Below are positions 38,036-50,522 of a stretch of 64,000 bases of DNA, piece by piece. Position numbers and translations under genes: made by a program. The number at the start of each line of letters is the position of its first letter. The first letter of the stretch is position 1. This DNA comes from Pterobdella sp. o SKG-2022. Lineage: Eukaryota; Annelida; Clitellata; Hirudinida; Piscicolidae. The stretch spans positions 17,127,548 to 17,191,547 of the forward strand of contig OZ038321.1 in the NCBI GenBank assembly GCA_964035795.1. The letters run 5' to 3'. The notes beneath the pieces were generated by a model. The model made no database searches. It was given only the letters and a program-made list of their open reading frames with translations, and had not been told where the DNA came from.

Positions 38036-40353
38036 ATGAATTGCGTAAAAAGTTCTTTAGATTTTTTTGTTGATTATGAAATTGAAAATAGTTTAAAATG
38101 GATTGAAAGTAATAATTTCAAGAGGGTATTTTTTTTCTTTTTTTCATGAAAATATATGTTATAATATAGTAAAAATTTGTTAATGTTTTGTTTCAAAACT
38201 TCAAGGTTTCTTTGCAATTTCCAGAAGAGTTATATCCTTTATCAACAGATATTTATTTAGAGCTAGAAAAAAGAATAAACCATGTTGAGTTTGCAATCAT
38301 TGCTGAGAAAAAGCACAGCAAGTAAAAGTTGAAAATCAAATATATATGTAGATAAGAAATTCTTTCATTTCAAATTCAATTTTTTCTTTACTGTCACTAG
38401 TTGTTGCTTGGATGAATTAGGAGCTTCTCACTTCAATGCAGATTGCATACTTCATTTTGGTGATTCTTGTCTCACACCCCCCATCAGATTTCCCAGCAAG
38501 TTTGTTTTATTTAAAAATTTATCAGTACACAAAAAAAACTTTATATTTGTTAACATACTTTTTAAGTTAAAAAGGTTCCAAAAAGTTATCATTTAAAAGT
38601 TTATTTTAAAAAATATATAATTTTATAGATTTATTCTGAAAAAGAAATCATTAAATTTGGAATCTTTTAAGAATGGACTTGAAAAACTTGTCTCAGAATA
38701 CAATGATAAACAGATTTTATTATTCTATAACCTTTCCTACCATCATTTAAGAGGTGATTGTTGGCTTCAATTATTTGATTGCCAATAGGTTTTATTTTTT
38801 TTATTAATTTATATGTTTCAAATTTTATGAATTTTTCTTATTCATATGAAATTTTTTTAAATTTTTAGTTTAAAAATCCAATACAGATCAATTAGTGAAT
38901 GTAGGAAAGTCACACTTCAAATCTTTTATCTGCCCGCCAGTAATTATTCCAGAAATTGCTTCATTTAAAAATGTCTCACAAACTCATTTGAATAATAAAA
39001 CACCTCAATGTGCTGATAGAGATGACTTTATTAGAGATAATAATGCAAGTGAAAAAAATTGTATGCCTAACGCTAATGAACCAAAAGGCACTAATAATGG
39101 CGGAAATGGCTTAAAGATAATTAACCAAGAAGATTTTAATACAAAAAGAATTATTTTGGGGAGGGTTTTAGATATATCAAACCTTGAAAATTCTTTAGTG
39201 ATATATGTTGGGGAAGATGACGATGATGATATACGAAATTGCCTTTTATTGAATTTTAATAAGGCTTTGCATGTGTTTTATGACACCAGTCAAGATAAAC
39301 TAAATGAGGTTACGAGTTCACATAAACTGTTGAGAAAAAGGTTGTTTATTATTCATCTTTTATCATTTCTATAATGAGCTTTTTTAATTGATAATCAATT
39401 GTTACACTCCGAATATTATAATTGAAAATTTTTTAACGTTTTAATCTGAAATATCCTTCATTTAAAGATATTTTCTGGTAGAAAAAGCAAAAGACGCAAA
39501 ATTTGTTGGTATTTTGATGCAAACTTTTGAAACACCCAACTACCTGCAACTCTCTCATAAAATCAAAATGGCTGCCAAAAATGCCGGCAAGAAAGCTCGA
39601 GTTTTCAGTCCTGGTGTTCTAAACTGTGCTAAGCTTGCCAATATGGTTGTAGTTATATGCTTTTTAAAAAATAAATTTCAACAAAAAATTTTTTCATTAA
39701 CTTTTTTTAATAAATATTTTCTCATTTTTATATTATTTTTGTTGTTTACTTACTAGACGGACTTTGAGCTGTTCGTAGTTGTAGCTTGTGGCAGAGGCTC
39801 ATTACCCGATCACTCAGAATTCCTTCAGCCCATTGTAACTCCATATGAGTTCCTCATTGCATGCACATCAAATCCACCACAGTCTTTATATTATTCTGAC
39901 GATCAACCTCCCCTTTGGAGTGACTCTTACACTTTCGACTTCCAGGAACTTATTGAACGTTTGTGTTTATATTAAAAATCATTTCAAATTTTCAATATTT
40001 TTATATAATTTCAGTGCATTTTGAACCAATGAAAAATGAGACGGATGTTTCGTTGCTGACAGGCAAAGTGAGGAGTGTAAGTACTTTGGATGAGCATGAT
40101 AAAGAAACTCTTCAACTAAGTAAAATCTCCAACACAGTTGCTACCATCGCATCTGGTAATCATCATTTGAATGATTATGTTTTCAAAAATCCCACTTGAA
40201 GTATTTAAACCAAATCCACCGCATGAACCCATAGAACATTTGTTAGAGCGGTCATGGCAGGGTCTGCAGTTGAACCTGGGTGGTGATGAGGTGACCGAGG
40301 TGAAGGAGGGACTCAGAGGCACTGCAGCTGGATATTCCCATGAAAAACAATAA
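38036..40353 (+). CDS. DPH2: Diphthamide biosynthesis protein 2
   Basis: DPH2 works with DPH1 as a radical-SAM-type [4Fe-4S] complex in the first step of diphthamide synthesis on a histidine of elongation factor 2. Nine exons: 38036-38125, 38206-38321, 38401-38499, 38629-38753, 38887-39340, 39468-39645, 39757-39958, 40015-40155 and 40202-40353. All phases close, giving about 518 residues (human 489). Seen: [30 protein letters not shown] with SCLTPP, then [56 protein letters not shown] and the C-terminal RSWQGLQ. Each has a direct counterpart in vertebrate DPH2. The first ATG follows an in-frame TGA, which supports the start. The last intron is only 46 bases. A polar insert of about 60 residues lies at 38980-39150. 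Confidence 0.95.
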
Positions 40354-40925
40354 AGCCATCTTTTGCATTTTATTCTATTGTCAATAACTTAAATTCTAAT
40401 GGTATAAGAAAAAAGCTTAAATTGTCAGAAATTGCTGCTTCTCTTGTGCGTATCTATTTGTTTTTTCATATATTAATTTATTTGAAATTAACTCATTACA
40501 CTAAGTATTTTTTTAATTACGTTCAAAGTTTATTTCTTGAAATAAAAAAAAAGTTTGTTAATTTTTTAAAAAGCATTAAGATTTCTGGTTGACCACCTGA
40601 AGTATGTAAGAATTCTGCAAAAAGTATATTGAAAAAGAAAGAAAAATGCCTTTCTCTAAATAAAATAATTTTTGAGAAATAGTGCACTAAAGGTTTTTAT
40701 TAGATTAGTTTAAGGAAATTTTCAAAAAGTGAATAACTGCTTGTAAAATTTTTTGGAGAATATAGTTTTACAGCTTATGCGACTTCTACCACATACTCAT
40801 AAAACACCATCAATTATTCTTGATTCGAGAATACAATGCTTACAATAATTGAATCAGATGCAAACAATCCTCTCATTTAGAATACATTTTTAAGTAAATT
40901 TTTTTATCATTTATACCAAGAGCAG
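40354..40925. other. DPH2 3' flank
   Basis: AT-rich sequence after the DPH2 stop, with no recognisable exon or repeat. A 24-codon open stretch after an acceptor-like TTTTACAG at about 40765 has no donor, so I do not call it. Confidence 0.4.
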
Positions 40926-43900
40926 TGTTGTGGGATTGAAAAAAACTTTGAAAACTCGATACGAGGGACGTAAGTAATCGCTTTTCCCTTTTTCCAGCAT
41001 TTTTCATTTTAAAACTTTTGAAATATTTGTTTTTTTAGCATGACTTGAAAAACTTTAATTACAATTTAACGACTATAGAGACCTTATCTTTGATTTTTAT
41101 TACGTGTCTTCTTTACCTGATCGGTTTTTTGGAACCGTTTCATCCAAATGCCCATTTAAAAGGAATATTTGTTATCTTCTTTACAATAGTACCAATAATA
41201 GATAAAATTTTTGGTAAAAAAAAGAAATGAATTTTTACAAAATAACTCTAATAAGAGTAAAAAATTTGAAAAATGCCAAAAAAATTGATTTTTGAAATCT
41301 CAAAAGTTTTGAATTTTTATCTAAAAAATTTTAAGTTTTTTGTGTTCAATGTGTTGAAACTGAATAGAGAAAAAACATAATTTTTTCTAAAAAATTTTAA
41401 TTTTAAAAATTAGTGAGTTTAAAACGAATTTACTAAGATTATTTCATTCATTTATTAATGAGATATTTTAATATCTTAGGATTATTCAACATAACAAATA
41501 TTTTTTATTTTTTATACTAATAGTAAGTTTCAGGTTTATTTTTGCATAAGTTAGCAAAAAGAAATCAATATCTTTATATGGGTGCTCCACTGTCTACCGT
41601 GCAATTGCATTCAAAATGGCTTATCCAATCGAAAACTTTTTCTTGAATCTTCACAACAGACATAATATTTATTTATTTTTTTAGATCGACTTTCAGTCGT
41701 CCCATATTGGGGTTTCGTTAGCTCAACAGCTGTTTCGCAGAGCGGTACTCCTTGTGTATATAGTTGTCGGCCCGCGCGGAATTGAACCCGGTTACTTTAG
41801 ATAACTAGTCTAATGCTCTACCAGCTTAGCTATGCGGGCCGACATATATATATACAAAGCTTTAATTTGTTGATGTGAATGTTGTCAAAAATTTATTTCT
41901 TCTATGTTTTTAAGTCTCATTTTTTTCATATACAAGCATTGCATTCTAAATTCTGTAATGCTTTTAACAATTTTTTTCGTTGATCACTTAGTGATTTTTC
42001 TTTTTAGTCCACGTGAGGGATTTTTAAATTTGGCTGCAGCACACGATTGTTGAAGTCTCTCAGAGCAATATATCAGAACGTGACAGACGTAACGCGTTTT
42101 TTTAGATTGATTTTTGGTAAAGTATTTATTATTAACAAAGCTCTAAGCACTGCCAGTTTTTACGTTATGTATCAAAAGACGTTGTTTTTTTTAGTGTACT
42201 TGGTGAAATCTTCATTCACAACGAAATAAAAAATTTTTCGTTTTAATGTATTGCATTTGATTATGTATACCTATGTTTTTTCTTCGTAACATTTTTGAGA
42301 GTTTTTGAACATTTTAATGCTTGCATACTCACTAATCCTTGAGTTTATTTTTAGTTAAAGCAAAGAAAAATTTTTTTGTATAGTTAAAGTTAAAAAGGTT
42401 GTATAAAATTTCAGTCTACTTTGTAATTGTTTCAGCTTTTTCCTTCCAACGTTACATACTCAACCGCAACATTGGCTTTACAAATTGTTACTATTTTGGA
42501 AATATTAAGCGAATGTTTTAGGTGGGTAGGAGTTTTATTAACTAATGCTCATCATTTTAAACATTATTCCAGAAATAATAAATAATTTTTTTATTTCAAA
42601 TATTTTTTCACCGATCAAAATGTAATTTTGATAAATTCAATATTACTCTATACTTTTCAGTACATTTTAGACTGATAGTATTATTTATCATTCAAATGAT
42701 TCTTACCAGCTGTCTCACCCTATGGTGTCATATTTTTGTGCAATTTTTTTTTAATATTTCATCGATTCGTATTCTTTATTGACAATTATACAATAAATTT
42801 TTATTTTTATGACATTATATTTCAAATGCTTGTTGGAAAATAAATGCATTATTCTAATTGTGCACGCAAAAAATCTTTGTTTCACGTTAATTTTGATTCA
42901 GGCATAAATGGATCTTATATTTACATATTTAATTTAAAATTATTTTCATCTGTATATTTTTGTATAGTCTCCGTAGATTATATCTGTTAGTTTATACATG
43001 TAATCTTCAATGCTTGCCTCTATATAGCTCTATGCAAAACCTTATTTTAATACGTTTTGTTGATAACGTTTGCTTTTTAGGTTGCAATTTGATGTTTTAG
43101 AAAATAAATGCTTAAGTTTGTAGTTTTTATAATTAATAGATTTTTTTTTGATTTAAAAAGTTTAAGAGTTGTATAATCAAACTGTTTTGATCTGTATTCG
43201 AAGCTTCCATTCTTATTAGTAATCAAGTGAGATTTAATGAAATTTTTAGTCAAATATTGGATTTCATTAGAAAATTTGTTTAACAAAAATTATATAGTAC
43301 TTTTTTGTTTCAACGTTTTTAAAGTTCCATATTCACTTAATGCTATTCGATTTCAATGATAAAGCCTTTTCGCAAAATACCAAAAAAATAAACCGATTTT
43401 TCCAAGTCAAATATATCGTGTTACTTCTTTATTTACTTTTCAACATTGGTGAGTTACTCATTTTAAATTGAATAGGTAATAAAAAACCAAGATTTTAAAA
43501 GAATTTTATGTTTTCACAAATTGGTTGTAGAATTATTTTTTCAAAGAAAAATGCTTCCATTATATTCATATATCTTTCAAAAATTTTCAAAAGACATCAG
43601 CCATAAATTTATGCTTAACAAAAAAGCCACGAGTTATAATTATTTTGAGAAATATCCGTGAAATAAGTGTATGCACTCAAGGATTCTAACGTGCAGTTAT
43701 GTGGCTTTTATGAATCAAATTGATAAAATATTGAAATTCCAGGTGCAGCATTACTGCTTTTAAAATGGCTAACATGGCTTCAGCATGCGCTTACGTCGTT
43801 TCCAATGAAAGCACTTTCAATCCTGTTAGGTTAGCCAAACTAGGGTTTTTATCATTAAATTTTTAATTTGTCTGCAGTGAGCCTCTTAAAATAACTTCAG

Positions 43901-44125
43901 TTATTTGAGATTCTTATCTAGTACATTTCAATGAAGTTTCATTCCAATTAAAGTTTCAATTCAAAATATTTATTTTTTTCAAATCAATTTTATTGCTATG
44001 CATTTGAAGATTGAGCTTCAAAGTTGCCTTGTATCAGTAGGCATGTATTGCAACATTACAACTTCACATACAAATTAACTTTAATGTGTTTTATAATGTG
44101 GTCTTTACAGCGGTCAACGCATTAG
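40926..44125 (+). CDS. Unidentified multi-exon gene fragment (phase-compatible exon chain)
   Basis: Five candidate exons join in frame: about 40926-40969 (CCGIEKNFENSIRG, donor GTAAGT), 42040-42088 (TRLLKSLRAIYQNVTD), 42436-42521 (LFPSNVTYSTATLALQIVTI, then LEILSECF), 43743-43824 (CSITAFKMANMASACAYVVS, then NESTFNP) and 44111-44125 (RSTH, stop TAG). Phases are 2, 0, 2 and 0 at the four junctions, and three acceptors have pyrimidine tracts ending CAG. Codon use is less AT-driven than in the introns. I do not recognise the protein. The hydrophobic ALQIVTILEIL could be a helix or membrane segment. More exons may precede it. It could also be the 3' end of a gene whose 5' part is not visible. Confidence 0.4.
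41669..41843 (-). mobile_element. tRNA-derived SINE, second family (B)
   Basis: On the minus strand a tRNA-like head starts GGCCCGCATAGCTAAG, has the arm TTAGACTAGTTATCTAA and box B-like GGGTTCAATTCC, and closes with GCGCGGGCC. The first and last seven bases of the head pair perfectly, like an acceptor stem. The body then differs from family A: ACAAGGAGTACCGCTCTGCG, AACAGCTGTTGAGC, CAATATGGGACGACTGAAAG, followed by an AAATAAAT-type tail. The head is close to a functional tRNA in shape, but the attached body and tail mark it as a SINE rather than a tRNA gene. Confidence 0.72.
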
Positions 44126-44567
44126 ATAACCAAGATGGGCGATAAAGCGGATATATAAATTGAAGTAGATTCAATTGCTTTTTTTCAAGAGTTTTGCTGC
44201 TCGGGGCAGGCATGGTCGGCATTATATCCGTTCATGCGATCCCTATCGCCACTATCAATAAATATGCTAATATTTTTTAAAGTCATTATTTTGCTCCAAA
44301 TGAGTAATAAAACAAATAAAAAATGAGAAAATAATATTCAAAAAATAGAATTTATAAAATAATACCTATTTTTTAAATTGTATCAAATATTTCTCCTAAA
44401 AGTTTATAGATAAATTTAATTAGCCAAAAAAAAATATTTTGAAATTAATCAACAAATAATTCAGACCTATCTATAACAACCATTAAATACAACACATTTT
44501 GAATGGTATAATGGTAGGCACAACAACGGTATTATGGATAAGGCGAACCTCCAATATAACGTGATTA

Positions 44568-47500
44568 ATGGTTAGTAGCACAAACCCTTCAAGGACATGG
44601 ACAACGAAGACTGCAGCCACAACGTGCATCATCGTCACTGTTGCAGTTGTGAGTTCCCTGTGCATTTTATCTCTTCCTATTGTTTTTGCTTGAATCATTT
44701 TTTTTCCTTTTATAGTTTATTTTAACATGTTTTTTGAATTACTTTTTCTAATACAAATCATTAAATTTTCTACCATTGTTACTGTCAGTTTCATTTTTAT
44801 TTTCTCATTCGTAATGTCCATTCATTTTTTTTAGTATTTTTATAGCCAAGTATTTCCCTCACCATCTAGTTCATTTCCATCTATCATCATTGTTATTTAG
44901 TTCGTTATAATCAATTATCATTGTAATTAAAATCTTTATCCTCTGTTTTGTCGTTATTCAGCTCATTATATGACATGATTCACGTGTGAATGGGTTGGCA
45001 ATGGTTCAAGGAAATTGTATTTGAACGTATCTTGTTTTTCAATTATATTTAAATTTTAAAAATACTTATACATTTTTTAATCGCTTTCATTAAAAAATGT
45101 TCAGCAATAAAAAATAAATGTGCTGAATAAATTTTTCCTGTCTATAAGCAATGGAAAAAGTAGGATAAAAACTCCATTTTGGCGTAGAAATACTCAGATA
45201 ATATATCAACTGTATTGACTTGTAACAAAAGGTTCCATGAAAGTTTTAATAAAAGTTTTTATTGTCAGAGTTTCTAGTGAATATTTATATCATATATAAC
45301 TGCAGTATTTTAATGATAGATTGCTACCAAAGATTTCCTTTTCGTATTGTAATTCTGTGAAATCTTGCAAGATATTCGTCAAAAAACAATTTCTTCTAAA
45401 TATTTTATACCTTTTTAATAAAACCACACCAAATATTTTCCGCTGTTATAAATAATTCATCAAGTTATATTTAGATATTAAATATCCAATAAAAATCCTC
45501 ATATCGGTGAATACTAACAGGTTAGTGTGTGTGTAATGGCCGTATGTGGGGTATTCATAGTGAGAGAATACTCGTTAAGTGCCTCTTACAAAAAGTTTGT
45601 TATTCATCACTTCCATATTAAACCACTATGAAACAATGTAGAAAATTTGCATTCTAAACCATATAAAGTGCTTTTTCGTCGGTTTCATACTACTATGATG
45701 CTTGAGCCGTTCTAAAAATAAAATCATGCAAGTTTCTATGCTATAATTTATCAATTAAACGTGTGAAAAAATGAATCGGGATGTTATTTAATGAATAATT
45801 ATATCATTTACATTCCACTAGAGCTAAATGCTGGGTGTCCAACATCACCTACACTGAGAACCGCCCATGTTCCTACTGCACTCAAAAGCAGAAAACTGTC
45901 TCCCAGTGTTTTCCTTCGCAGTTCCCCTGCGTCAGAATCACTGTTGCCTATGAAGTAAATTTTTTTACACACTTTTTTTGCTGCTTGAACTTGTCCGTTA
46001 GACTTCAATGTTAAAAAATGAGATAAAAAACATGAATAATTGACATTTGTAAAATTTTATAGATTTTAAATCTATTTATTAAAATAAAATGCTAATGATC
46101 ATATGAATTCAGTTGTAATGTATGGTTAGGTTTCGTATTTTAGTTTTCTGATTCATACTTTTTATTACCGTCATCAAAAAATCATTAATATACCTTTTCC
46201 CGTGTTTTAACATTGGTTTGAAGTTTTTTATGTACAAATTTGGGTTTTATCTCAAAGACAAAGCTTATTTCTGAAGTACCACTCCTGCAAATCTTTCGGG
46301 AAATACATTTTTAGGCAAATCCTCAAAGTGCTACAGAGCCAGTTTTCCAACCTTGATGTATGTTTTTTTCAAACAAGTTACGATGCTTTTGTTTTTTTAC
46401 TTTTGCGGGTATAGTAATACTTAGTGGTTAAAAAAGTCGCTAGGTTATTAAGATTATGAAGATTTTGAGAGAAGTTATTTGATGTGTTGCAAAATTTTCT
46501 TCACGGTTGTCTCATGGTGAAAAAAAAATAATGAAAATAAAGTAAAGTAAAAAAATTAATTTTCTCTGAAAGTTTCATTTCAATCATTTGAAACAACAAT
46601 TGTTGTAATTAAAAAATTTATGAATTCCAAAATTTTAAATAATAACTTTCACAATGAATTATGATAAGGTTTACTTGTTGAAAATTTTAGCTCAATAAAA
46701 ATTTTTTCTACGTGTTCTTTCAATATCCTCATAATCTGGAGTTTTTATTGTACGAAACTCAAGTTCACAAAAGAACATACGGTGTCTCTAAAAAATAACT
46801 TTCAATACACCGTTATTCAAATAGGGCTTGCAGCTTATTAAAGTGATAAGAATATAACACAAAGATTTTTAGAAGTTTATTGCGGAGTTTTTTTTATTTA
46901 TAACAAAATCATCATCAGATAGGAAATATATCACGAATCGAAAAACTCTGTAATAAACTTCTAAACAATTTTTAGCCCATCATTCGTAGGCTAACACGCT
47001 GATCAGTTTATTAGGGTTTGCCAACAAATTAATTCAATTTTTTAACTTAAACTTGCTCTTAATCACACATACTGAACCGAACTAACACAAATGCTTTAAA
47101 CCTGAGCAGAATGCAGGTAGCATTAGAGAGGGCCTGCTGCACTCAGACAGCATAGAAGCTGCAGGTCTTTTTAGCCAGGTAACACATTTATATTAAGTTC
47201 AACATAAATTTTTATAACACCAATGTAAGAACTTGACATTTTTTCAAATACATAGTTATTTGTATTAGTATGGTTTGTGAATGTACTGAAGCTTTTGACG
47301 TTTATGTTGTTGTAACCATAATCGCAGTTGTATTGTATTACACTAAATCTGCCATTAATGTTTTTGTATTACGTGTTTTGTATTAGCCTAAGATAAAAAC
47401 AAAACTATCGAAATTTTTAAAACAACATACTTAGATTGGATTAAATTTTTTTCAAACTCTTAGATATAGTTTTTTTTTCTATGCTCAAATTTTTATAAAA

Positions 47501-50500
47501 TCTTTCATGGAATGTATTCTTTTACTTTAAATACACATGCTGAATTGTTGCTTTATAATGTAAGCAAATCTACGAAACTGCACATAAATCTCAAAAACTC
47601 AAATTGAATTATCTCACATTATTTCAATAGGTTTCATACTCTCAAAACTTAAAAATACTCACATAACTTATTCAAAATAAAATAAATAGAATATATAAGG
47701 AAATAATATCACAATTGCAGTGTTCCCACCATGCTTGTGAGGGAGACCTGAGCACCAATCAGGTTCCAGATGGTTCAATGTTCATCAAAATTTTAATTAA
47801 AAATTTTGGGTTGATGGATAAATAACTTATGAAGGAAGTTTAGAAATTTTTACTTTTCGTTAAATCGAACATTAGGTTGTTTTGTACGATTCAAGAGCTA
47901 AATCTTAATTTTAAAACCTTTATTTATGCGTGGTATAAATTAAGAGATTCTAAACTAAGTTTCTAATAAATCAAAAACTTTCATTCGTAAATCAAATACA
48001 ATTTATAAATCAAACGTTTTAAATCTTTCAGTAGAAATTTTTATCAAAGCAGAATTTTCATCTAGAAATATTTCAACAGTTAGCGATTGATAAATACGTG
48101 GCAAAATGGAAGAGTCTGATGTTGTCGCACATTCACCACAACATCCACAACTCTTTCAACAACCATCGACACGTGAAATCGCCTTCAGAATTGCCCGTGA
48201 AGCTCGATGATTATTTTACACTTAGCGTTCCTGAGGCTACTACTAAAACAATGAATGAAACAATAAATAACAGTGTTGAAAACATTAAAGATGCAAAAGA
48301 AAAGCACAGCAGTAACAAAAAGAATTTGAAAATTACATTAAAACCTCAAAACACTCCAACCATCCCACCAGCCATTCTCGAGAAGATAAAGATCATCATC
48401 ATAAACAGAACGTATGCACACAGTTCTGATATGAGCAACTTCCGTTGTTTCTTCAATCAGCATCCACCACATGATGTCATAGAACATAAAACATACACCA
48501 AGTTAGTTTGAGAAGTTTTTAATGAAAACTTTTTATCTCAGTATATTTAAGTTATAATGTGTATGGGAAAGTTTATAAGATTACGTTCAAAGATTTTTAA
48601 CGTTTTTGGAATGCTTATTTTTTCATCTTGAAGAAGGTCGTAGGTTTGTATAGTTTATGGGTATTCATTAAAATATTGAAATAATATAGTTTTTTCTTAT
48701 TTTTGAAGAATTATTTTTGGTTTTCAACGAAGCTTTTTATTGCTTTTTTCGTTTATTTCTAATAATAGTTTTTATGAGTTTGAAGACATTAATAAAAAAG
48801 ATTTAGTAGTAGGTTTATAAATTTTGAATGAACAAAATTAAAAATATAGAAAAATATTTCCAAAGATTCATATTTTTCTACTTTTCAATGCTTTCTTTAC
48901 CAACTAGTAGTTCATGGTTATATTAAATAGAATATATGATAAAGATCATAAACCTATTTCATTATTTTCCATTGGAACTAGGCCTTCTGCAAACACCACC
49001 TAAGTTTAAGGCATTGAGCTGATTACATATATTGATCTTCAGATCCATTTTTAAAAGAAAATTCAAATTTAATGCAGTTATTGTTTTATTTTTCAATTCT
49101 TATATAAACGTATAAAAATGTTTATAATCTATAAAATGGAAAAAATCTATTATAAAGTAAATTATGGATATTTTATTTTTCTTGCTTCGTTCATTACAGC
49201 TAAAATGCCAATATAATGGCATCATTTCTTAATTATCTCTTTCAAAAATTCACTTTTTCTTTCTATTATTTTTTGTTTTTAGTTTATATTTTTTGAATTA
49301 TTCATTTCCATTATGGCTTGATGTTCATGTCTCCAATCAATATCACTACACCTGCTTACAAACTATTTTTCTCTATCGTTATATGACCAAATAATGAATA
49401 TAGAATGAAAAATTTGTTTTACTCTTATATATAAATATATGTGATTTAATGTTCTATAAGGTGTGAGACCTTTGTTAAGCACATGGAAATGTTTGATACC
49501 ACATGAATAACACGGACATGCATCCCTCACCTTTCCAACATAATTCTTCCTAGTATTTTACACAGTAAAATGCATTTGTATGAGCAACATGTTCGCTGCA
49601 TAACACATTTCAAATGAACAAACTTGTTTGAATCATGAATCATTATACCTAATTATAAATTAAATTATGGAGATAAATAAAAAAATCGAGTCAAGGCCAT
49701 AAAATTAATAATGGACTAGGCGTAGTTTACAATGGCTTATGAAGATTACGAAATGTTTTAGTAATTGCCAGTTTTATGATTAAATTCATCTTTAATACAT
49801 TCAAATCAGTGGTTTTCAAAAAAATATATTCACTAATTACATATAAATAGTTTGATAAAAAAATTTTCAGATTTTTACACTTCCTCAATGCACAATAGCA
49901 ATCGTTTTATTTATTGCAGTGCTTCTTTGATTTATTGTGCCTATAAAATTCCCAGATGTACTAAAAAAATTTCAATCGTTTAAAATAATTAAAGTTCTGT
50001 TCACTTTTGGATCATTTTATAATGATAATAATACTCATTACCCTTATAATGGTTCCATCCATGCTCATTGGTACACCAACCTTCAGGTGGGACGCCATTC
50101 ACAGTATGTTGTGGCCATCATTAATTGTCATCGTCTGTTGCATTCTTTTTCTCTACATCGAAACACAACGACGTCAACTCACATGTTGTGGTAGACAACC
50201 CATCCGTTACGGGATCAAAAAGGAGAAATACCATCACCATCATTATCGTCACCACCATCATCATTATCACCACCAACACCATCATCCCGAAGGAGAAGAA
50301 AAGATTGCTTTAAATAATATAAAAAATGCTAATAAGGAGAACGACAACCACGAAGGAAACAAAAATGAAGATATTGCTGAAACCCGTGACGGGCATCGTG
50401 CTGATAAACTCAACAGTGAAATCCCCAATTCGAATAAAGTCATCCCTTCAAACAACGATGAAGTAATGAAGAGTAATTCGATACATGTTAATATGAATAC

Positions 50501-50522
50501 ACTAAACAAAAGCCACGAATGA
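44568..50522 (+). CDS. KCNMB-like: BK-channel beta-subunit-like protein (KCNMB/CaKB family), 7 exons
   Basis: Predicted two-pass auxiliary subunit of Slo1 (BK) potassium channels. Exons: 44568-44648, 45521-45594, 45822-45954, 47110-47178, 47721-47762, 48080-48501 and 50087-50522; all phases close (about 418 residues). TM1 (CIIVTVAVVSVCVMAVCGVF) spans exons 1-2. The extracellular loop has eight cysteines, as in vertebrate beta subunits: KCWV, RPCSYC, QCFPSQFPCVRI, CSHHAC and RCFFNQH. TM2 follows HSMLWPSLIVIVCCILFL, which matches the vertebrate H-x-x-x-W-P entry to TM2, and FFNQH matches KCNMB4. Differences: an insert of about 90 polar residues in the loop (48100-48440), and a cytosolic tail of about 115 residues with a His-rich run at 50230-50290. 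ATG 44568 follows an in-frame TGA. The insect TipE family has similar topology but fits less well. Confidence 0.85.
46861..46974. repeat. Inverted repeat (MITE-like) in a KCNMB-like intron
   Basis: The left arm at 46862-46895 (ATTTTTAGAAGTTTATTGCG, then GAGTTTTT) is the reverse complement of the right arm at 46940-46973 (AAAAACTCTGTAATAAACTT, then CTAAACAATTTT), with a few mismatches and a spacer of about 45 bases. It looks like a short fold-back element. Confidence 0.7.

Noticed and set aside
41045..41230. A 61-codon open frame with two hydrophobic segments (LSLIFITCLLYLIGFLEP)
   Set aside because: It follows an acceptor-like TTTTTTAG, but it does not join the neighbouring candidate exons in phase and matches no small membrane protein I know. 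It may be chance in AT-rich sequence.
41767..41841. Possible functional tRNA-Thr gene
   Set aside because: The cloverleaf is good, but the attached body and AT-rich tail, and the family-like arm shared with other SINEs, mark it as a retroposon.
45808..46008. Minus-strand open frame of 66 codons
   Set aside because: The plus strand carries the third KCNMB-like exon with the cysteine pattern and correct phases, so the minus frame is a shadow.
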